This document shows positions 25,224 to 34,587 of a stretch of 64,000 nt of DNA, in pieces. The notes beneath the pieces are model-generated. The model did not search any database. It had not been told where the DNA came from and was given only the letters and a program-made list of their open reading frames with translations. Location: the NCBI GenBank assembly GCA_963802905.1, contig CAWDKH010000009.1, positions 1 to 64,000 on the forward strand, in the 5' to 3' direction. Within the stretch, counting starts at the first letter, position 1. Every line of letters starts with the position of its first letter. Source of the stretch: DASQFQ01 sp963802905. GTDB taxonomy: Bacteria > Actinomycetota > Thermoleophilia > Solirubrobacterales > Solirubrobacteraceae. Both the position numbers and the translations under genes were made by a program.

Positions 25224-25967
25224 ATGAAGGTCGGCCTCATCGGAGCGGGGAACATGGCGGCGGCGCTCGCGCGCGGCTGGGGCGACCCCGTGCTCGCCAC
25301 CGACTCCGGGTCGGGCAAGGCGGCCGCGCTCGCGCAGGAGCTGGGCGGCGAGGCGGTGAGCTCCAACTACGAGCTCGCAGTCAACTGCGACGTCGTCGTG
25401 CTCGCCCACAAGCCGGCGCAGCTCAACGCGGTGGCGCGCGAAGCCGGGCCCGCGGCGCGCGCCGTGGTCTCGCTGCTCGCCCGCACGACGATCGAGGAGC
25501 TGCGGGCGGCCTACCCGGATACGCCGGTGGTGCGCGTCCAGCCGAACACGCCGGCTGAGGTCGGCCGCGGCGTGACGCTGCTGGCCGAGCCCGCCGAGGA
25601 GCCGCTGGCCGACCAGGTCGAGGAGCTGTTCGGGCGCGTCGGCGTCGTCGTGCGGGTCCCCGAGAGCATCATCGACGCCTCCGCCGCGTGCTCGGGCGTC
25701 GGCCCGGCCTACTGGGCGCTCGTCGCCGAGGCGTGGGTCGAGGCGGCGATCCGGCGCGGGATCCCCGGGCCGATCGCGCAGCAGCTCGTGACCGAGACGA
25801 TGGCCGGCAGCGCCGAGCTGCTGCGTGCCCGCGGGCACGACACGCTGCGGCTGCGCCGCGAGGTCACCTCGCCCGGCGGGACGACGGCGCGCGGGCTGGC
25901 GGCGCTCGAGCGGGGCGGGCTGCGCGCGGCCTTCGCCGCGGCCATGGACGACGTGCTCGGATCATGA
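25224..25967 (+). CDS. proC: pyrroline-5-carboxylate reductase
   Basis: ProC reduces pyrroline-5-carboxylate to proline with NAD(P)H. The 247-residue protein has the Rossmann start KVGLIGAGNMAAALARGW, NCDVVVLAHKPAQL, RVQPNTPAEVGRGVT, and the dimerisation domain ending with LRREVTSPGGTTARGLAALE, the family signature. It begins with ATG behind a leaderless-type hexamer, and its stop overlaps the next ATG (ATGA). It is a regular member of actinobacterial sepF-yggT neighbourhoods. Confidence 0.93.
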   Translation: MKVGLIGAGNMAAALARGWGDPVLATDSGSGKAAALAQELGGEAVSSNYELAVNCDVVVLAHKPAQLNAVAREAGPAARAVVSLLARTTIEELRAAYPDTPVVRVQPNTPAEVGRGVTLLAEPAEEPLADQVEELFGRVGVVVRVPESIIDASAACSGVGPAYWALVAEAWVEAAIRRGIPGPIAQQLVTETMAGSAELLRARGHDTLRLRREVTSPGGTTARGLAALERGGLRAAFAAAMDDVLGS

Positions 25968-26710
25968 CCCGCAGCGACATCGCCGACTTCGTCGCCGCGC
26001 TGGTCCTCGTCTACACGATCTGCATCGTGGCCTGGGTGGTGTTGTCGCTGGTCTTCTCGCTGGGCGTCCGCGTGCCGTACAACCGCTTCGTCAACGGGAC
26101 CATGGACTTCCTGCGCGACGTCTCCGATCCGTTCCTGCGGCTGTTCCGGCGGCTGCCGCTGCAGATCGGGCCGCTCGACCTGACGCCGATGGTCGCGATC
26201 ATCGTGCTGCAGATCGGCGGCGGCATCCTCGTCGGCCTCATCCAGAGGCTCTTGATCTCGGGGAGGTCCGCGCTGCGGGCCGCGGCGCTGGCCGTGGTGG
26301 TCGTCGCCGCCGATCAGGCCACCAAGTCGCTGGTGCGCCAGAACGTCGACTTCGGGAGCCGCGACGGCGTCTTCCCCGGCGTCGAGCTCGTCCACGTGCG
26401 CAACCGCGGGGTCGCGTTCGGGCTGTTCGTCGACGGCGGGACCGTGCTGGTCCTGATCGGCATCGCGGCGGTGTCCGCGCTGCTGATCTTCTTCGCCACC
26501 CACAGCCGCCGCCCGCTCGTGTGGCTGCCCACGGGGTTGCTGCTCGGGGGCGCGGCGGGCAACCTGATCGACCGCCTCGACCGCGGCTACGTGACCGACT
26601 TCATCGACATCCCGTTCTGGCCGGCGTTCAACGTCGCCGACATGTGCATCACGCTCGGCGTGCTGAGCCTGCTCTACGTACTCGAGGGACCGCCCCGCCA
26701 TGCGGATTGA
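25964..26710 (+). CDS. YggT membrane protein fused to lipoprotein signal peptidase LspA
   Basis: One open frame of 248 residues holds two families. Residues 1-96 are a YggT domain: two hydrophobic helices around RVPYNRFVNGTMDFLRDVSDPFLRLFRR. From residue 97 it is signal peptidase II: AADQATKSLVRQ, VRNRGVAFGLF, GAAGNLIDRLDRGYVTDFIDI and PAFNVADMCI with both catalytic Asp. LspA cleaves lipoprotein signal peptides in the membrane. No stop or good start separates them, but TTG at 26252 lies exactly where LspA should begin, and an out-of-frame TGA overlaps it (TTGA). A one-base error near the YggT end would therefore give two ordinary coupled genes. ATG overlaps proC and the end overlaps rluD. Confidence 0.82.
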   Translation: MTRSDIADFVAALVLVYTICIVAWVVLSLVFSLGVRVPYNRFVNGTMDFLRDVSDPFLRLFRRLPLQIGPLDLTPMVAIIVLQIGGGILVGLIQRLLISGRSALRAAALAVVVVAADQATKSLVRQNVDFGSRDGVFPGVELVHVRNRGVAFGLFVDGGTVLVLIGIAAVSALLIFFATHSRRPLVWLPTGLLLGGAAGNLIDRLDRGYVTDFIDIPFWPAFNVADMCITLGVLSLLYVLEGPPRHAD

Positions 26711-27566
26711 GGTGCCCGCCGAGGCGGCGGGCGAGCGGCTCGACGTCTTCCTCGCCACCCACGCGGGCTCGCGCGCCGCGGCGCAGCGCCTGATCGACGG
26801 CGGCCTGGTGCGCGTCGACGGGGAGGAGCAGGTCAAGCGCCACACGCTGCGCGGCGGTGAGGCGATCGAGGTCGAGGAGGAGCCCGAGGCGGACGTCGCC
26901 GACGTGCCCGACGCCCAGTTCTCGATCGCGTGGGAGGACGAGCACCTGCTCGTGGTCGACAAGCCGGCCGGCGTCGTCGTGCACCCCGCGCGCGGGCACG
27001 CCGCGGGCACGCTCGCCCAGGCGCTCGAGCCGCTCGGCGCCGCCGGCGGCCCGGAGGGGCGCAGGGGCATCGTCCACCGGCTCGACCGCGACACCTCGGG
27101 CCTGCTCGTGGTCGCGCGCTCCGAGGAGGTCCACGCGCAGCTGCAGGCCGCATTGCGGGCGCGGCGGATCCTGCGCGAGTACCTCGCGCTCGTCGAGGGC
27201 CGCCCGAGCGCTCGGACGGGCACGATCGAGGCCCCGCTCGGCCGCGACCGCCGCGTGCGCACCCGCATGTCGACCGACACCGCCGACGGGCGCACCGCGG
27301 TGACGCACTTCGAGACCGAGCAGGTGCTCGAGGGCTACACGCTGCTGCGGGTGCGGCTCGAGACCGGCCGCACGCACCAGATCCGCGCGCACCTGAAGGC
27401 GATCGGACACCCGGTGGTGGGCGATCCCGAGTACGGCCACGCCGGCCTGCTCGGCCTGCCGCGGCAGTTCCTGCACGCCGAGCGGCTCGCGTTCGACCAC
27501 CCCGTCACCGGCGAGCACATCGACGTCCGCTCGCCGCTCCCCGAGGACCTCCGAGCCGCCCTTTAA
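26700..27566 (+). CDS. RluA/RluD-family 23S pseudouridine synthase
   Basis: This 288-residue enzyme has an N-terminal S4 RNA-binding domain (RLDVFLATHAGSRAAAQRLIDGG) and a catalytic domain with GIVHRLDRDTSGLLVVA, whose first Asp after HRL is the catalytic residue, then LETGRTHQIRAHLKAIGHPVVGD. It isomerises uridines in large-subunit rRNA; RluD versus a sibling cannot be settled. It overlaps yggT-lspA by 11 bases and is the last gene of that operon. A hairpin with eight-base arms (GGGGCGGC/GCCGCCCC) follows the stop. Confidence 0.92.
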   Translation: MRIEVPAEAAGERLDVFLATHAGSRAAAQRLIDGGLVRVDGEEQVKRHTLRGGEAIEVEEEPEADVADVPDAQFSIAWEDEHLLVVDKPAGVVVHPARGHAAGTLAQALEPLGAAGGPEGRRGIVHRLDRDTSGLLVVARSEEVHAQLQAALRARRILREYLALVEGRPSARTGTIEAPLGRDRRVRTRMSTDTADGRTAVTHFETEQVLEGYTLLRVRLETGRTHQIRAHLKAIGHPVVGDPEYGHAGLLGLPRQFLHAERLAFDHPVTGEHIDVRSPLPEDLRAAL

Positions 27567-27842
27567 ACGCGAAGGGGCGGCGCATCCTGGGCCGCCCCAC
27601 TCGCGGTATTGCACGTCCCGGTCCACCGGAGGTAGGGGAAGGGAGGGCCGGTCCGCACTCCCTCCAACGAGGGGGCTGAATCGAACTTGCGTAAACTGGT
27701 GGCTGCAATTTCCGAACCTCTACCCGGGCGATCCGCCTAGAGGAGCTCGGGGACGGCGGCCCTGCCCGGCGCTCGACGCCGGGTCCGCCCACCCCCCGAC
27801 ACCGCCCGGCGCCGTACTCAATCCATTTCAAAGGGAGACTCC
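27567..27842 (+). promoter_or_regulatory. rpsB leader region with several hairpins
   Basis: No gene is visible in these 276 bases. There is a terminator-like hairpin just after rluD. Further hairpins are AGGGAG/CTCCCT near 27630-27665, CCTCTA/TAGAGG near 27717-27742, and a strong seven-pair stem CCCGGCG/CGCCGGG with a CTCGA loop at 27765-27783. AAGGGAGA at 27831 is the rpsB ribosome-binding site. S2 leaders are autoregulated in other bacteria, so a control role is possible but not shown. No T-tract is seen. Confidence 0.4.
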
Positions 27843-29117
27843 ATGGCCGACGTCGGCATCAAGGAGCTGCTGGAGTCCGGGGTGCACTTCGGACACCAGA
27901 CACGCCGCTGGAACCCCAAGATGCGCCGTTTCATCCACGGCGAGCGCGGGGGCATCTACATCATCGACCTGCTCAAGACGCAGGCGCTGCTCGAGCAGGC
28001 GCAGCAGTTCAGCTCGGAGGTCGCCCACCGCGGCGGCACCGTCCTGTTCGTCGGCACCAAGAAGCAGGCGCGCGACTCCATCAAGGAGGTCGCGGAGAAC
28101 GCCGGCATGCCGTTCGTCAACCACCGCTGGCTCGGCGGCCTGCTGACGAACTTCCAGACGATCTCGCTGCGCATCAAGCGCCTGCACGATCTCGAGCGCT
28201 ACGAGACGGAGGGCCAGCTCGCGCTGCTCCCGACGCGTGAGCGCATGGCCGCCCAGGCCGACCTGGCCAAGCTCCAGGCGAACCTCGGCGGCGTCAAGAA
28301 CATGCAGCGTCCGCCCGACGCGATGTTCGTCGTCGACCTCAAGACCGAGGTCATCGCGGTCCAGGAGGCCAAGCGCCTGCGGATCCCGATCATCGGCCTC
28401 GTCGACACCAACTGCGACCCGGACGGGATCGACTACGTGATCCCGGGCAACGACGACGCGATCAAGTCCTGCGCGATCATCACGCAGGCGATCGGCGACG
28501 TCGTCTCGCAGGGCTACCAGACGTTCCGGGCCGAGGAGGAGCGCGCCCGCAAGGAGGCCGAGGAGCAGGCCCGCAAGGAGGCCGAGGCCCGCGCCGCCCG
28601 CGAGGAGGAGGAGCGCCAGCGCAAGGAGGCCGAGGAGGCCGCCGCGCGCCAGGCCGAGCGTGACGCTGCCGCGGCCGCCGAGGCCGCCGCCGCTGCGCCT
28701 GCGGAGGCCGCTCCGGCGCCCGCCGCTGAGGCCGCGCCTGCGGCTGAGGCCGCGCCCGCTGCGGCTGCGCCCGCGGCTGAGGCCGCTCCCGCCGAGGCCG
28801 CTCCGGCGGCTGAGGCTGCGCCCGCCGAGGCCACCACCGCCAAGGGCGATGGCGACAAGGCCGCCGCCGAGGCGCAGGTCGCCGAGGCCGTCGAGGCCGC
28901 GCCCGCGAAGGCCGAAGGCACCGCCGACGCCGAAGCGGCTGCGGCCGCCCAGGCCGCCGACGAGCCGGCCGCGCCCGCCGCGTCCGCGCAGACCGAGGAC
29001 ACCCCGCCGCCCGCCGAGGCGACGGAGAAGCCGAAGAAGCCGGCGCGCAAGCCGCGCGCCAAGAAGGCTCCCGCCGAGCCGAAGCCGTCGCAAGCGGAGG
29101 AGACAGAGAAGGCATGA
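27843..29117 (+). CDS. rpsB: 30S ribosomal protein S2 with long C-terminal extension
   Basis: Residues 1 to about 225 are a normal S2: IKELLESGVHFGHQTRRWNPKM, GTVLFVGTKKQARDSI, NHRWLGGLLTNFQT, and PIIGLVDTNCDPDGIDYVIPGNDDA. The protein then runs on for about 200 residues: first a charged helix (RKEAEEQARKEAEARAARE), then alanine-, proline- and glutamate-rich repeats of the AAPAEAAPAAE type, ending in a lysine-rich tail (KPKKPARKPRAKKAP). S2 is needed for 30S assembly and mRNA binding. The extension is in frame and ends four bases into tsf. A good Shine-Dalgarno site precedes the ATG. Confidence 0.95.
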   Translation: MADVGIKELLESGVHFGHQTRRWNPKMRRFIHGERGGIYIIDLLKTQALLEQAQQFSSEVAHRGGTVLFVGTKKQARDSIKEVAENAGMPFVNHRWLGGLLTNFQTISLRIKRLHDLERYETEGQLALLPTRERMAAQADLAKLQANLGGVKNMQRPPDAMFVVDLKTEVIAVQEAKRLRIPIIGLVDTNCDPDGIDYVIPGNDDAIKSCAIITQAIGDVVSQGYQTFRAEEERARKEAEEQARKEAEARAAREEEERQRKEAEEAAARQAERDAAAAAEAAAAAPAEAAPAPAAEAAPAAEAAPAAAAPAAEAAPAEAAPAAEAAPAEATTAKGDGDKAAAEAQVAEAVEAAPAKAEGTADAEAAAAAQAADEPAAPAASAQTEDTPPPAEATEKPKKPARKPRAKKAPAEPKPSQAEETEKA

Positions 29118-29723
29118 GCACCCCCACGATCACCGCGTCGCAGGTCAAGGAGCTGCGCGACAAGACGGGCGCCGGAATGATGGATTGCAAGGCGGCCCTG
29201 ACCGAGACCGGCGGCGACATCGACGCCGCCGTCGAGCTGCTGCGCGTCAAGCTCGGCGACAAGGCGCTCAAGATGGGCAGCCGCGAGGCCACCGAGGGCA
29301 CGGTCCAGGCGTACATCCACACGAACGGCAAGACCGGCGTGCTCGTCGAGGTCGACTGCAACACCGACTTCGTCGCCCGCAACGAGGACTTCATCGCGTT
29401 CGCGCGCGACGTCGCCCTTCACGTCGCCGCTTCGCCCGCAGGTGCAGTACGTCTCGGAGGAGGAGATCCCCGAGGACGCCAAGCAGGCCGAGCTGCGCGT
29501 GTTCGAGCAGCAGGCCGCCGACAAGCCCGAGAACGTCCGCGGCAAGATCGCCGAGGGCAAGCTCCGCAAGTGGATGGAGGAGGTCGTCCTCCTCAACCAG
29601 GAGCACGTCAACGGCGACAAGCACGACGGCAAGACGATCGAGCAGATCCGCGCGGAGCTCTCGGGCACGACAGGCGAGAACGTCGTGATCCGGCGCTTCT
29701 CCAAGTTCGTGGTCGGGGCGTGA
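29114..29723 (+). CDS. tsf: translation elongation factor Ts, short form (one frameshift)
   Basis: EF-Ts regenerates EF-Tu-GTP. The N-terminal domain (VKELRDKTGAGMMDCKAALTE) and the core (VEVDCNTDFVARNEDF) are in the first frame. The rest (VQYVSEEEIPEDAKQAE, NKPENVRGKI-like block and IRRFSKFVVG) is in another. One extra C near 29438 in TCGCCCGCAGG explains it. At about 202 residues it is the short type, as in Thermus. Since tsf is essential, the break must be a sequence error or unusual recoding. Start overlaps rpsB; stop overlaps pyrH. Confidence 0.9.
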
Positions 29724-30439
29724 GCCAGCCCGCCTTCAAGCGGATCCTGCTGAAGCTGTCGGGGGAGGCGCTGATGGGCGACCTCCCCTACGGCACCGAC
29801 CCGGAGCGCGTGCAGGCGATCGCACGCGAGATCCGCGAGGTCCACGATCGCGGCGTCGAGATCGCGATCGTGGTCGGCGCGGGCAACATCTACCGCGGGC
29901 TCGAGGGCGCTGCGAAGGGCATGGAGCGCGCCACCGCGGACTACATGGGCATGCTCGCGACCGTGCTCAACGCGCTGACGCTGCAGGACGCGCTCGAGCA
30001 CGAGGGCGTCCACACGCGCGTGCAGTCGGCGATCACGGTCTCCGAGGTGGCCGAGCCCTACATCCGCCGCCGTGCCATGCGCCACCTCGAGAAGAATCGG
30101 ATCGTGATCTTCGCGGCCGGCACCGGCAACCCGTTCTTCACGACCGACACCGCCGCCGCGCTGCGCGCGCACGAGATCGACGCCGAGATCATCCTGATGG
30201 CCAAGAACGGCGTCGAGGGCGTCTACACCGCCGATCCGAAGGAGGACGGCGACGCCGAGTTCCTGCCCGAGCTCACGCACCGCGAGGCGCTCGAGCGCGG
30301 GCTCAAGGTCATGGACTCGACGGCCTTGTCGCTGTGTATGGACAACCACATGCCGATCGTCGTCTTCAACATGAACACCGAGGGCAACATCGATCGGATA
30401 ATTTCCGGCGAGCGAGTGGGAACGCTGGTGAAGACGTGA
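29720..30439 (+). CDS. pyrH: uridylate kinase
   Basis: PyrH phosphorylates UMP to UDP. The 239-residue protein starts FKRILLKLSGEALMGD, has VVGAGNIYRGLEGA and MGMLATVLNALTLQDALE, and carries EIILMAKNGVEGVYTADPK near the nucleotide site. These are amino-acid-kinase-fold signatures of bacterial UMP kinase. GTG overlaps the tsf stop and its own stop overlaps frr, in the common rpsB-tsf-pyrH-frr order. Confidence 0.95.
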   Translation: MSQPAFKRILLKLSGEALMGDLPYGTDPERVQAIAREIREVHDRGVEIAIVVGAGNIYRGLEGAAKGMERATADYMGMLATVLNALTLQDALEHEGVHTRVQSAITVSEVAEPYIRRRAMRHLEKNRIVIFAAGTGNPFFTTDTAAALRAHEIDAEIILMAKNGVEGVYTADPKEDGDAEFLPELTHREALERGLKVMDSTALSLCMDNHMPIVVFNMNTEGNIDRIISGERVGTLVKT

Positions 30440-30999
30440 GCCTGATCGACGAACTTCTCGACGACGCGCGTGAGCACATGGACAAGTCCGTGGACGCGAC
30501 GCGTGGCAAGTTCAGCTCGATCCGGACGGGCCGCGCGAGCACGGCGCTGCTCGACCGCATCAACGTCGACTACTACGGCGCCCAGACCCCGCTCAAGCAG
30601 CTGGCGACGCTGAGCGCCCCCGAGGCGCGGCTGCTGACCGTCCAGCCGTACGACAAGAGCTCGATCAAGGCGATCGAGAAGGCGATCCTCGAGTCCGACA
30701 TCGGCCTCACGCCGAACAACGACGGCTCGATCATCCGCATGCAGGTGCCCGAGCTCACCGAGGAGCGCCGCAAGCAGCTCGTCAAGGTCGTGCGCGGGAT
30801 CGCCGAGGAGGGCCGCGTGGCGATCCGCAACATCCGCCGCGACGTCATGCACGACCTGCGAGAGCTGAAGGAGGCCGGCGAGGCCGGCTCCGACGACGAG
30901 CACCGCGCCGAGGACGCGCTGCAGAAGCTCACCGACCAGAAGGTCACCGAGCTCGACGCGGTCCTCAAGAGCAAGGAAGAAGAGATCCTCGAGGTGTGA
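30436..30999 (+). CDS. frr: ribosome recycling factor
   Basis: RRF splits post-termination ribosomes with EF-G. The 187-residue protein has the expected KFSSIRTGRASTALLDRINVDYYG, TPLKQLATLSAPEARLL, TVQPYDKSSIKAIEKAI and RRDVMHDLRELK segments. Start (GTG) and stop overlap neighbours by four bases. Clean frame and normal length. Confidence 0.96.
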   Translation: MSLIDELLDDAREHMDKSVDATRGKFSSIRTGRASTALLDRINVDYYGAQTPLKQLATLSAPEARLLTVQPYDKSSIKAIEKAILESDIGLTPNNDGSIIRMQVPELTEERRKQLVKVVRGIAEEGRVAIRNIRRDVMHDLRELKEAGEAGSDDEHRAEDALQKLTDQKVTELDAVLKSKEEEILEV

Positions 31000-31666
31000 C
31001 ACCCCGGGGCGCCTCCTACGTCGCGATCATCACCGACGGGAACGGGCGCTGGGCGAGCCAGCGCGGCCTGCCGGTCGCCGACGGGCACCGGGCGGGCGCT
31101 GACGCGGTCAAGGCGCGGCTCCGCGACGCCGTCGACCTCGGCATCAAGGAGCTGACCGTCTACTCGTTCTCGACCGAGAACTGGTCGCGCTCGGACGAGG
31201 AGGTCGCCGCGCTGATGGCGATGTTCTCGGAGCGGATCCTGGGGGAGACCCCGGAGCTGAACGAGGAGGGCGTGAAGATGCGCTTCCTCGGGCGCCGCGA
31301 GGGGGTCTCGCCGGTGCTGCTCGAACAGATGCGCTGGGCGGAGGAGAAGACCGCCGCCAACGACACGATCACGCTCTACGTCGCCTTCAACTACGGCGGC
31401 CGAGCGGAGATCATCGACGCCGCGCGCACGTTCGACGGCAGCACCGAGGAGGAGTTCCGCGCGCACCTCTACTCGCCCGAGATGCACGACCCCGACCTGA
31501 TCATCCGCACGAGCGGCGAGCAGCGGCTCTCGAACTACCTGATGTGGCAGTCGGCCTACTCGGAGCTGCACTTCACCGAGGTGCTGTGGCCGGACTTCTC
31601 GCGCGCCGACCTCGAGTTCGCGCTCGCCGAGTTCGACGCGCGCAAGCGCCGCTTCGGGGGCCGCTG

Positions 31667-31667
<1 letters not shown>
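30996..31667 (+). CDS. uppS: isoprenyl (undecaprenyl) diphosphate synthase
   Basis: This cis-prenyltransferase makes the C55 carrier for cell-wall synthesis or a related prenyl diphosphate. The 223-residue protein has ITDGNGRWASQRG with catalytic Asp, SFSTENWSR, YVAFNYGGRAEI, and DLIIRTSGEQRLSNYLMWQSAY, the family signatures. Threonine replaces the usual methionine before the catalytic DGNGRWA. It lies between frr and cdsA, linking translation and membrane-lipid genes, an arrangement common in bacteria. Confidence 0.94.
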
Positions 31668-32490
<823 letters not shown>

Positions 32491-32509
<19 letters not shown>

Positions 32510-32955
32510 ACGAAGAGGACCGGCGCGATCGCCAGATGATCGAGCTGCTCAACGAGCTGCGGATCGCGCTGCCGGGCGTGCAGATCCTGTTCGCCTTCCT
32601 GCTCACCGTGCCGTTCACGCAGCGCTTCCCGCAGCTGACGTTCTTCCAGCGCGACGTCTTCTACCTCACGCTGCTCGCCACCTCGCTCTCGACCGGCTGC
32701 CTGATCGCCCCGTCGGCCGCGCACCGCCTGCGCTTCCACCAGGGCGACCGCGAGTGGCTGATCGAGTCCGGCAACCGGCTGCTGATCGCCGGCCTCGGCT
32801 TCCTCGCGATCGCCATCGGCTCCGCGTTCCTGCTGATCACCGACATGCTGTTCGAGGGTGCCCGCGTGTGGATCTACTCGGGGTTCATGTGGATCGTGAT
32901 CCTCGCGCTGTGGTTCGGCCGGGCCCTGGTGCGCACGCGTTCGTTGCGCTCGTAG
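32491..32955 (+). CDS. DUF6328-type membrane protein
   Basis: This 154-residue protein has an acidic N-terminus (DRDELNEEDRRDRQMIELLNELR), then four hydrophobic helices (VQILFAFLLTVPF, FYLTLLATSLSTGC, LLIAGLGFLAIAIGSAFLL, WIVILALWFGRAL) with a conserved-looking SAAHRLRFHQGDREW loop. The arrangement matches a small actinobacterial membrane family (DUF6328). Its function is unknown. The ATG lies inside the end of cdsA, so it is co-translated. Confidence 0.75.
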
Positions 32956-32957
32956 AG

Positions 32958-32985
32958 TTGTATAGATCGGTTGCTGATGTATCGT
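32958..32985 (+). promoter_or_regulatory. promoter and possible operator of the PadR-MFS pair
   Basis: TTGTAT, a 16-base spacer and TATCGT lie ten bases before the ATG at 32996. GATGTAT occurs twice, at 32976 and 32991, flanking the expected start of transcription. PadR proteins often bind ATGT/ACAT-type sites, so self-repression is plausible but inferred. Confidence 0.45.
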
Positions 32986-32995
32986 ATCCCGATGT

Positions 32996-33382
32996 ATGGG
33001 GATGCGAGAGCCGACCTACTTCCTGCTGGCGGGCCTGCTCGACAGCCCGCGCCACGGCTACGCGATCGCCCAGCTCGCCCGTGAGCTCTCCGGCGGCCGC
33101 GTCGGGCTGTCGGCCGGCACGCTCTACGGGGCGCTCGAGCGGCTGAGTGACCAGGGGCTGATCAGACCGGTCGATGACCTGCGGGTCGGCGGCCGGCGGC
33201 GGCGCGTCTACGAGCTGACCGAGGACGGCCGGGCGCAGCTCGTGGAGGAGGCGCAGCGGCTGCGCGAGGCGGCCGAGGTGGTCACCGCGCGCCTCCTCGC
33301 GGGCGAGGGTGGCCAGGCGGAGATCGATCGGGTCGCCGCGGAGGTCGCCCGGCGGACCGAGGAGCGCCTCGCGAGCCGGTGA
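32996..33382 (+). CDS. PadR-family transcriptional regulator
   Basis: This 128-residue protein has the PadR winged helix: REPTYFLLAGLLDSPRHGYAIAQ, VGLSAGTLYGALERLSDQGLI and RRRRVYELTEDGRAQL, then a short dimerisation helix (LVEEAQRLREAAEVVTARLL). It probably represses its own unit and releases when an effector, often a drug or phenolic compound, binds. Its stop overlaps the GTG of the MFS exporter, which is the likely target. A second ATG two codons in is equally usable. Confidence 0.9.
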   Translation: MGMREPTYFLLAGLLDSPRHGYAIAQLARELSGGRVGLSAGTLYGALERLSDQGLIRPVDDLRVGGRRRRVYELTEDGRAQLVEEAQRLREAAEVVTARLLAGEGGQAEIDRVAAEVARRTEERLASR

Positions 33383-34587
33383 CGCGGGCGGTTCGGGCGC
33401 TCGTGGGCGCCCAGGTTGTCTCGTCGCTCGGCTCGCTGATGACCGTCGTCGCGCTGCCCTGGTTCGTGCTCGAGACGACCGGCTCGGCGGCGCGGATGAG
33501 CGTGGTGCTGGCGGCCGAGTCGGCGCCGCTGCTGCTGCTGACCGTCCCGAGTGCGCGCTTCGTGGCGCGCCACGGCCCGTGGCGCACGCTGGTGGCCTGC
33601 GACGCCCTGTGGGTCGTGACGACGGCGGCGATCCCGCTGCTGGCGCTGCTCGGGGCGCTGTCGTTCCCGCTCCTCGTCGCGCTCGCGTTCCTCGCCGGCG
33701 TGCCGTGGGCCGCCTCGATGGGATCGCAGAGCGCGATAGTCACCGGGCTGCTGGGCAACGACGTGCGGCGGGTCGCCGGCGTCAACGCGCTCCTCCAGAC
33801 CCTCACGCGGCTCACCTACTTCGTCGGACCGGCGATCGGCGGCGTGGTGCTCGCCGCCTTCGGCGCTCCGGCCGTGCTCTGGCTCGACGCGGCCTCGTTC
33901 CTCGTCTCCCTGCTCATCGTCGCCTTCGTCGTCCCGCCCGTGGGGCCCGGCGCGAGCGAGCCCGGCGCCGGCCGCCGGCACGCCGGGTGGCGGTTCGTGC
34001 GCCGCGACCGCTGGATGCGCCCGGTCACCACTGCCCAGGCGCTCAGCCAGGGTGCCTTCATGGCGATGACGGCGGCGATCCCCGTGCTCGCCTTCACTGC
34101 CCACGATCGCGACCCGGCGCTGGCGGGGGCGCTGCTCGCCCTGTGGGGCGGCGGGGCGATGGTCGGCAGCCTGCTCGCGATCCGTCTGGTGAGGACGGCC
34201 AGCCTGCACCGGCTCGGCGCGCTCGCGTGGGCGGGGCAGGCGCTGCCGCTGTGGGCGCTCGTCGCGAGCCGCTCGCCGGTCGTCGCCGCCGTCGCGCTGG
34301 GCGCGTCCGGTCTTGCCAACGGCGTCCGCGTGCCGCCGATCAGCGCGCTCACGCTGCAGCGCGTGCCGCCCCGCATCTGCGCGGAGACGATGACCGTCGC
34401 GAGCTCGGTGATCCTCGGCACCGGCTTCGTGGGGCTGCTGGCCGCCGGGCTCGCGCTCGAGCACGCCGATCCGTCGCTCGCGTGGATCGGGATCGCTGGG
34501 CTGCAGACGGTCGCGGCGGTGCTCTTCGCGCGCTCGGCGCTCTTAGCCGGATCAGAAGGACCCGTGCCATCATGGCCCGGAGGATGA
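33379..34587 (+). CDS. MFS transporter
   Basis: This 402-residue protein has about 12 hydrophobic segments, with a long basic central loop (GAGRRHAGWRFVRRDRWMRP) between two halves. N-terminal LVGAQVVSSLGSLMTVVALPWFVLETTGS is typical of the MFS drug-exporter group with enterobactin-exporter-like topology. It is probably an effluxer controlled by the adjacent PadR protein. Substrate unknown. GTG overlaps the padR stop; its stop overlaps the possible second dxr start. Confidence 0.83.
   Translation: MTRAVRALVGAQVVSSLGSLMTVVALPWFVLETTGSAARMSVVLAAESAPLLLLTVPSARFVARHGPWRTLVACDALWVVTTAAIPLLALLGALSFPLLVALAFLAGVPWAASMGSQSAIVTGLLGNDVRRVAGVNALLQTLTRLTYFVGPAIGGVVLAAFGAPAVLWLDAASFLVSLLIVAFVVPPVGPGASEPGAGRRHAGWRFVRRDRWMRPVTTAQALSQGAFMAMTAAIPVLAFTAHDRDPALAGALLALWGGGAMVGSLLAIRLVRTASLHRLGALAWAGQALPLWALVASRSPVVAAVALGASGLANGVRVPPISALTLQRVPPRICAETMTVASSVILGTGFVGLLAAGLALEHADPSLAWIGIAGLQTVAAVLFARSALLAGSEGPVPSWPGG

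Noticed and set aside
27670..27720. tmRNA-like start (GGGGCTGAATCGAAC) in the rpsB leader
   Set aside because: Only the first bases resemble ssrA. There is no room for a 350-nt RNA before rpsB, and no tag frame or 3' acceptor stem is seen.
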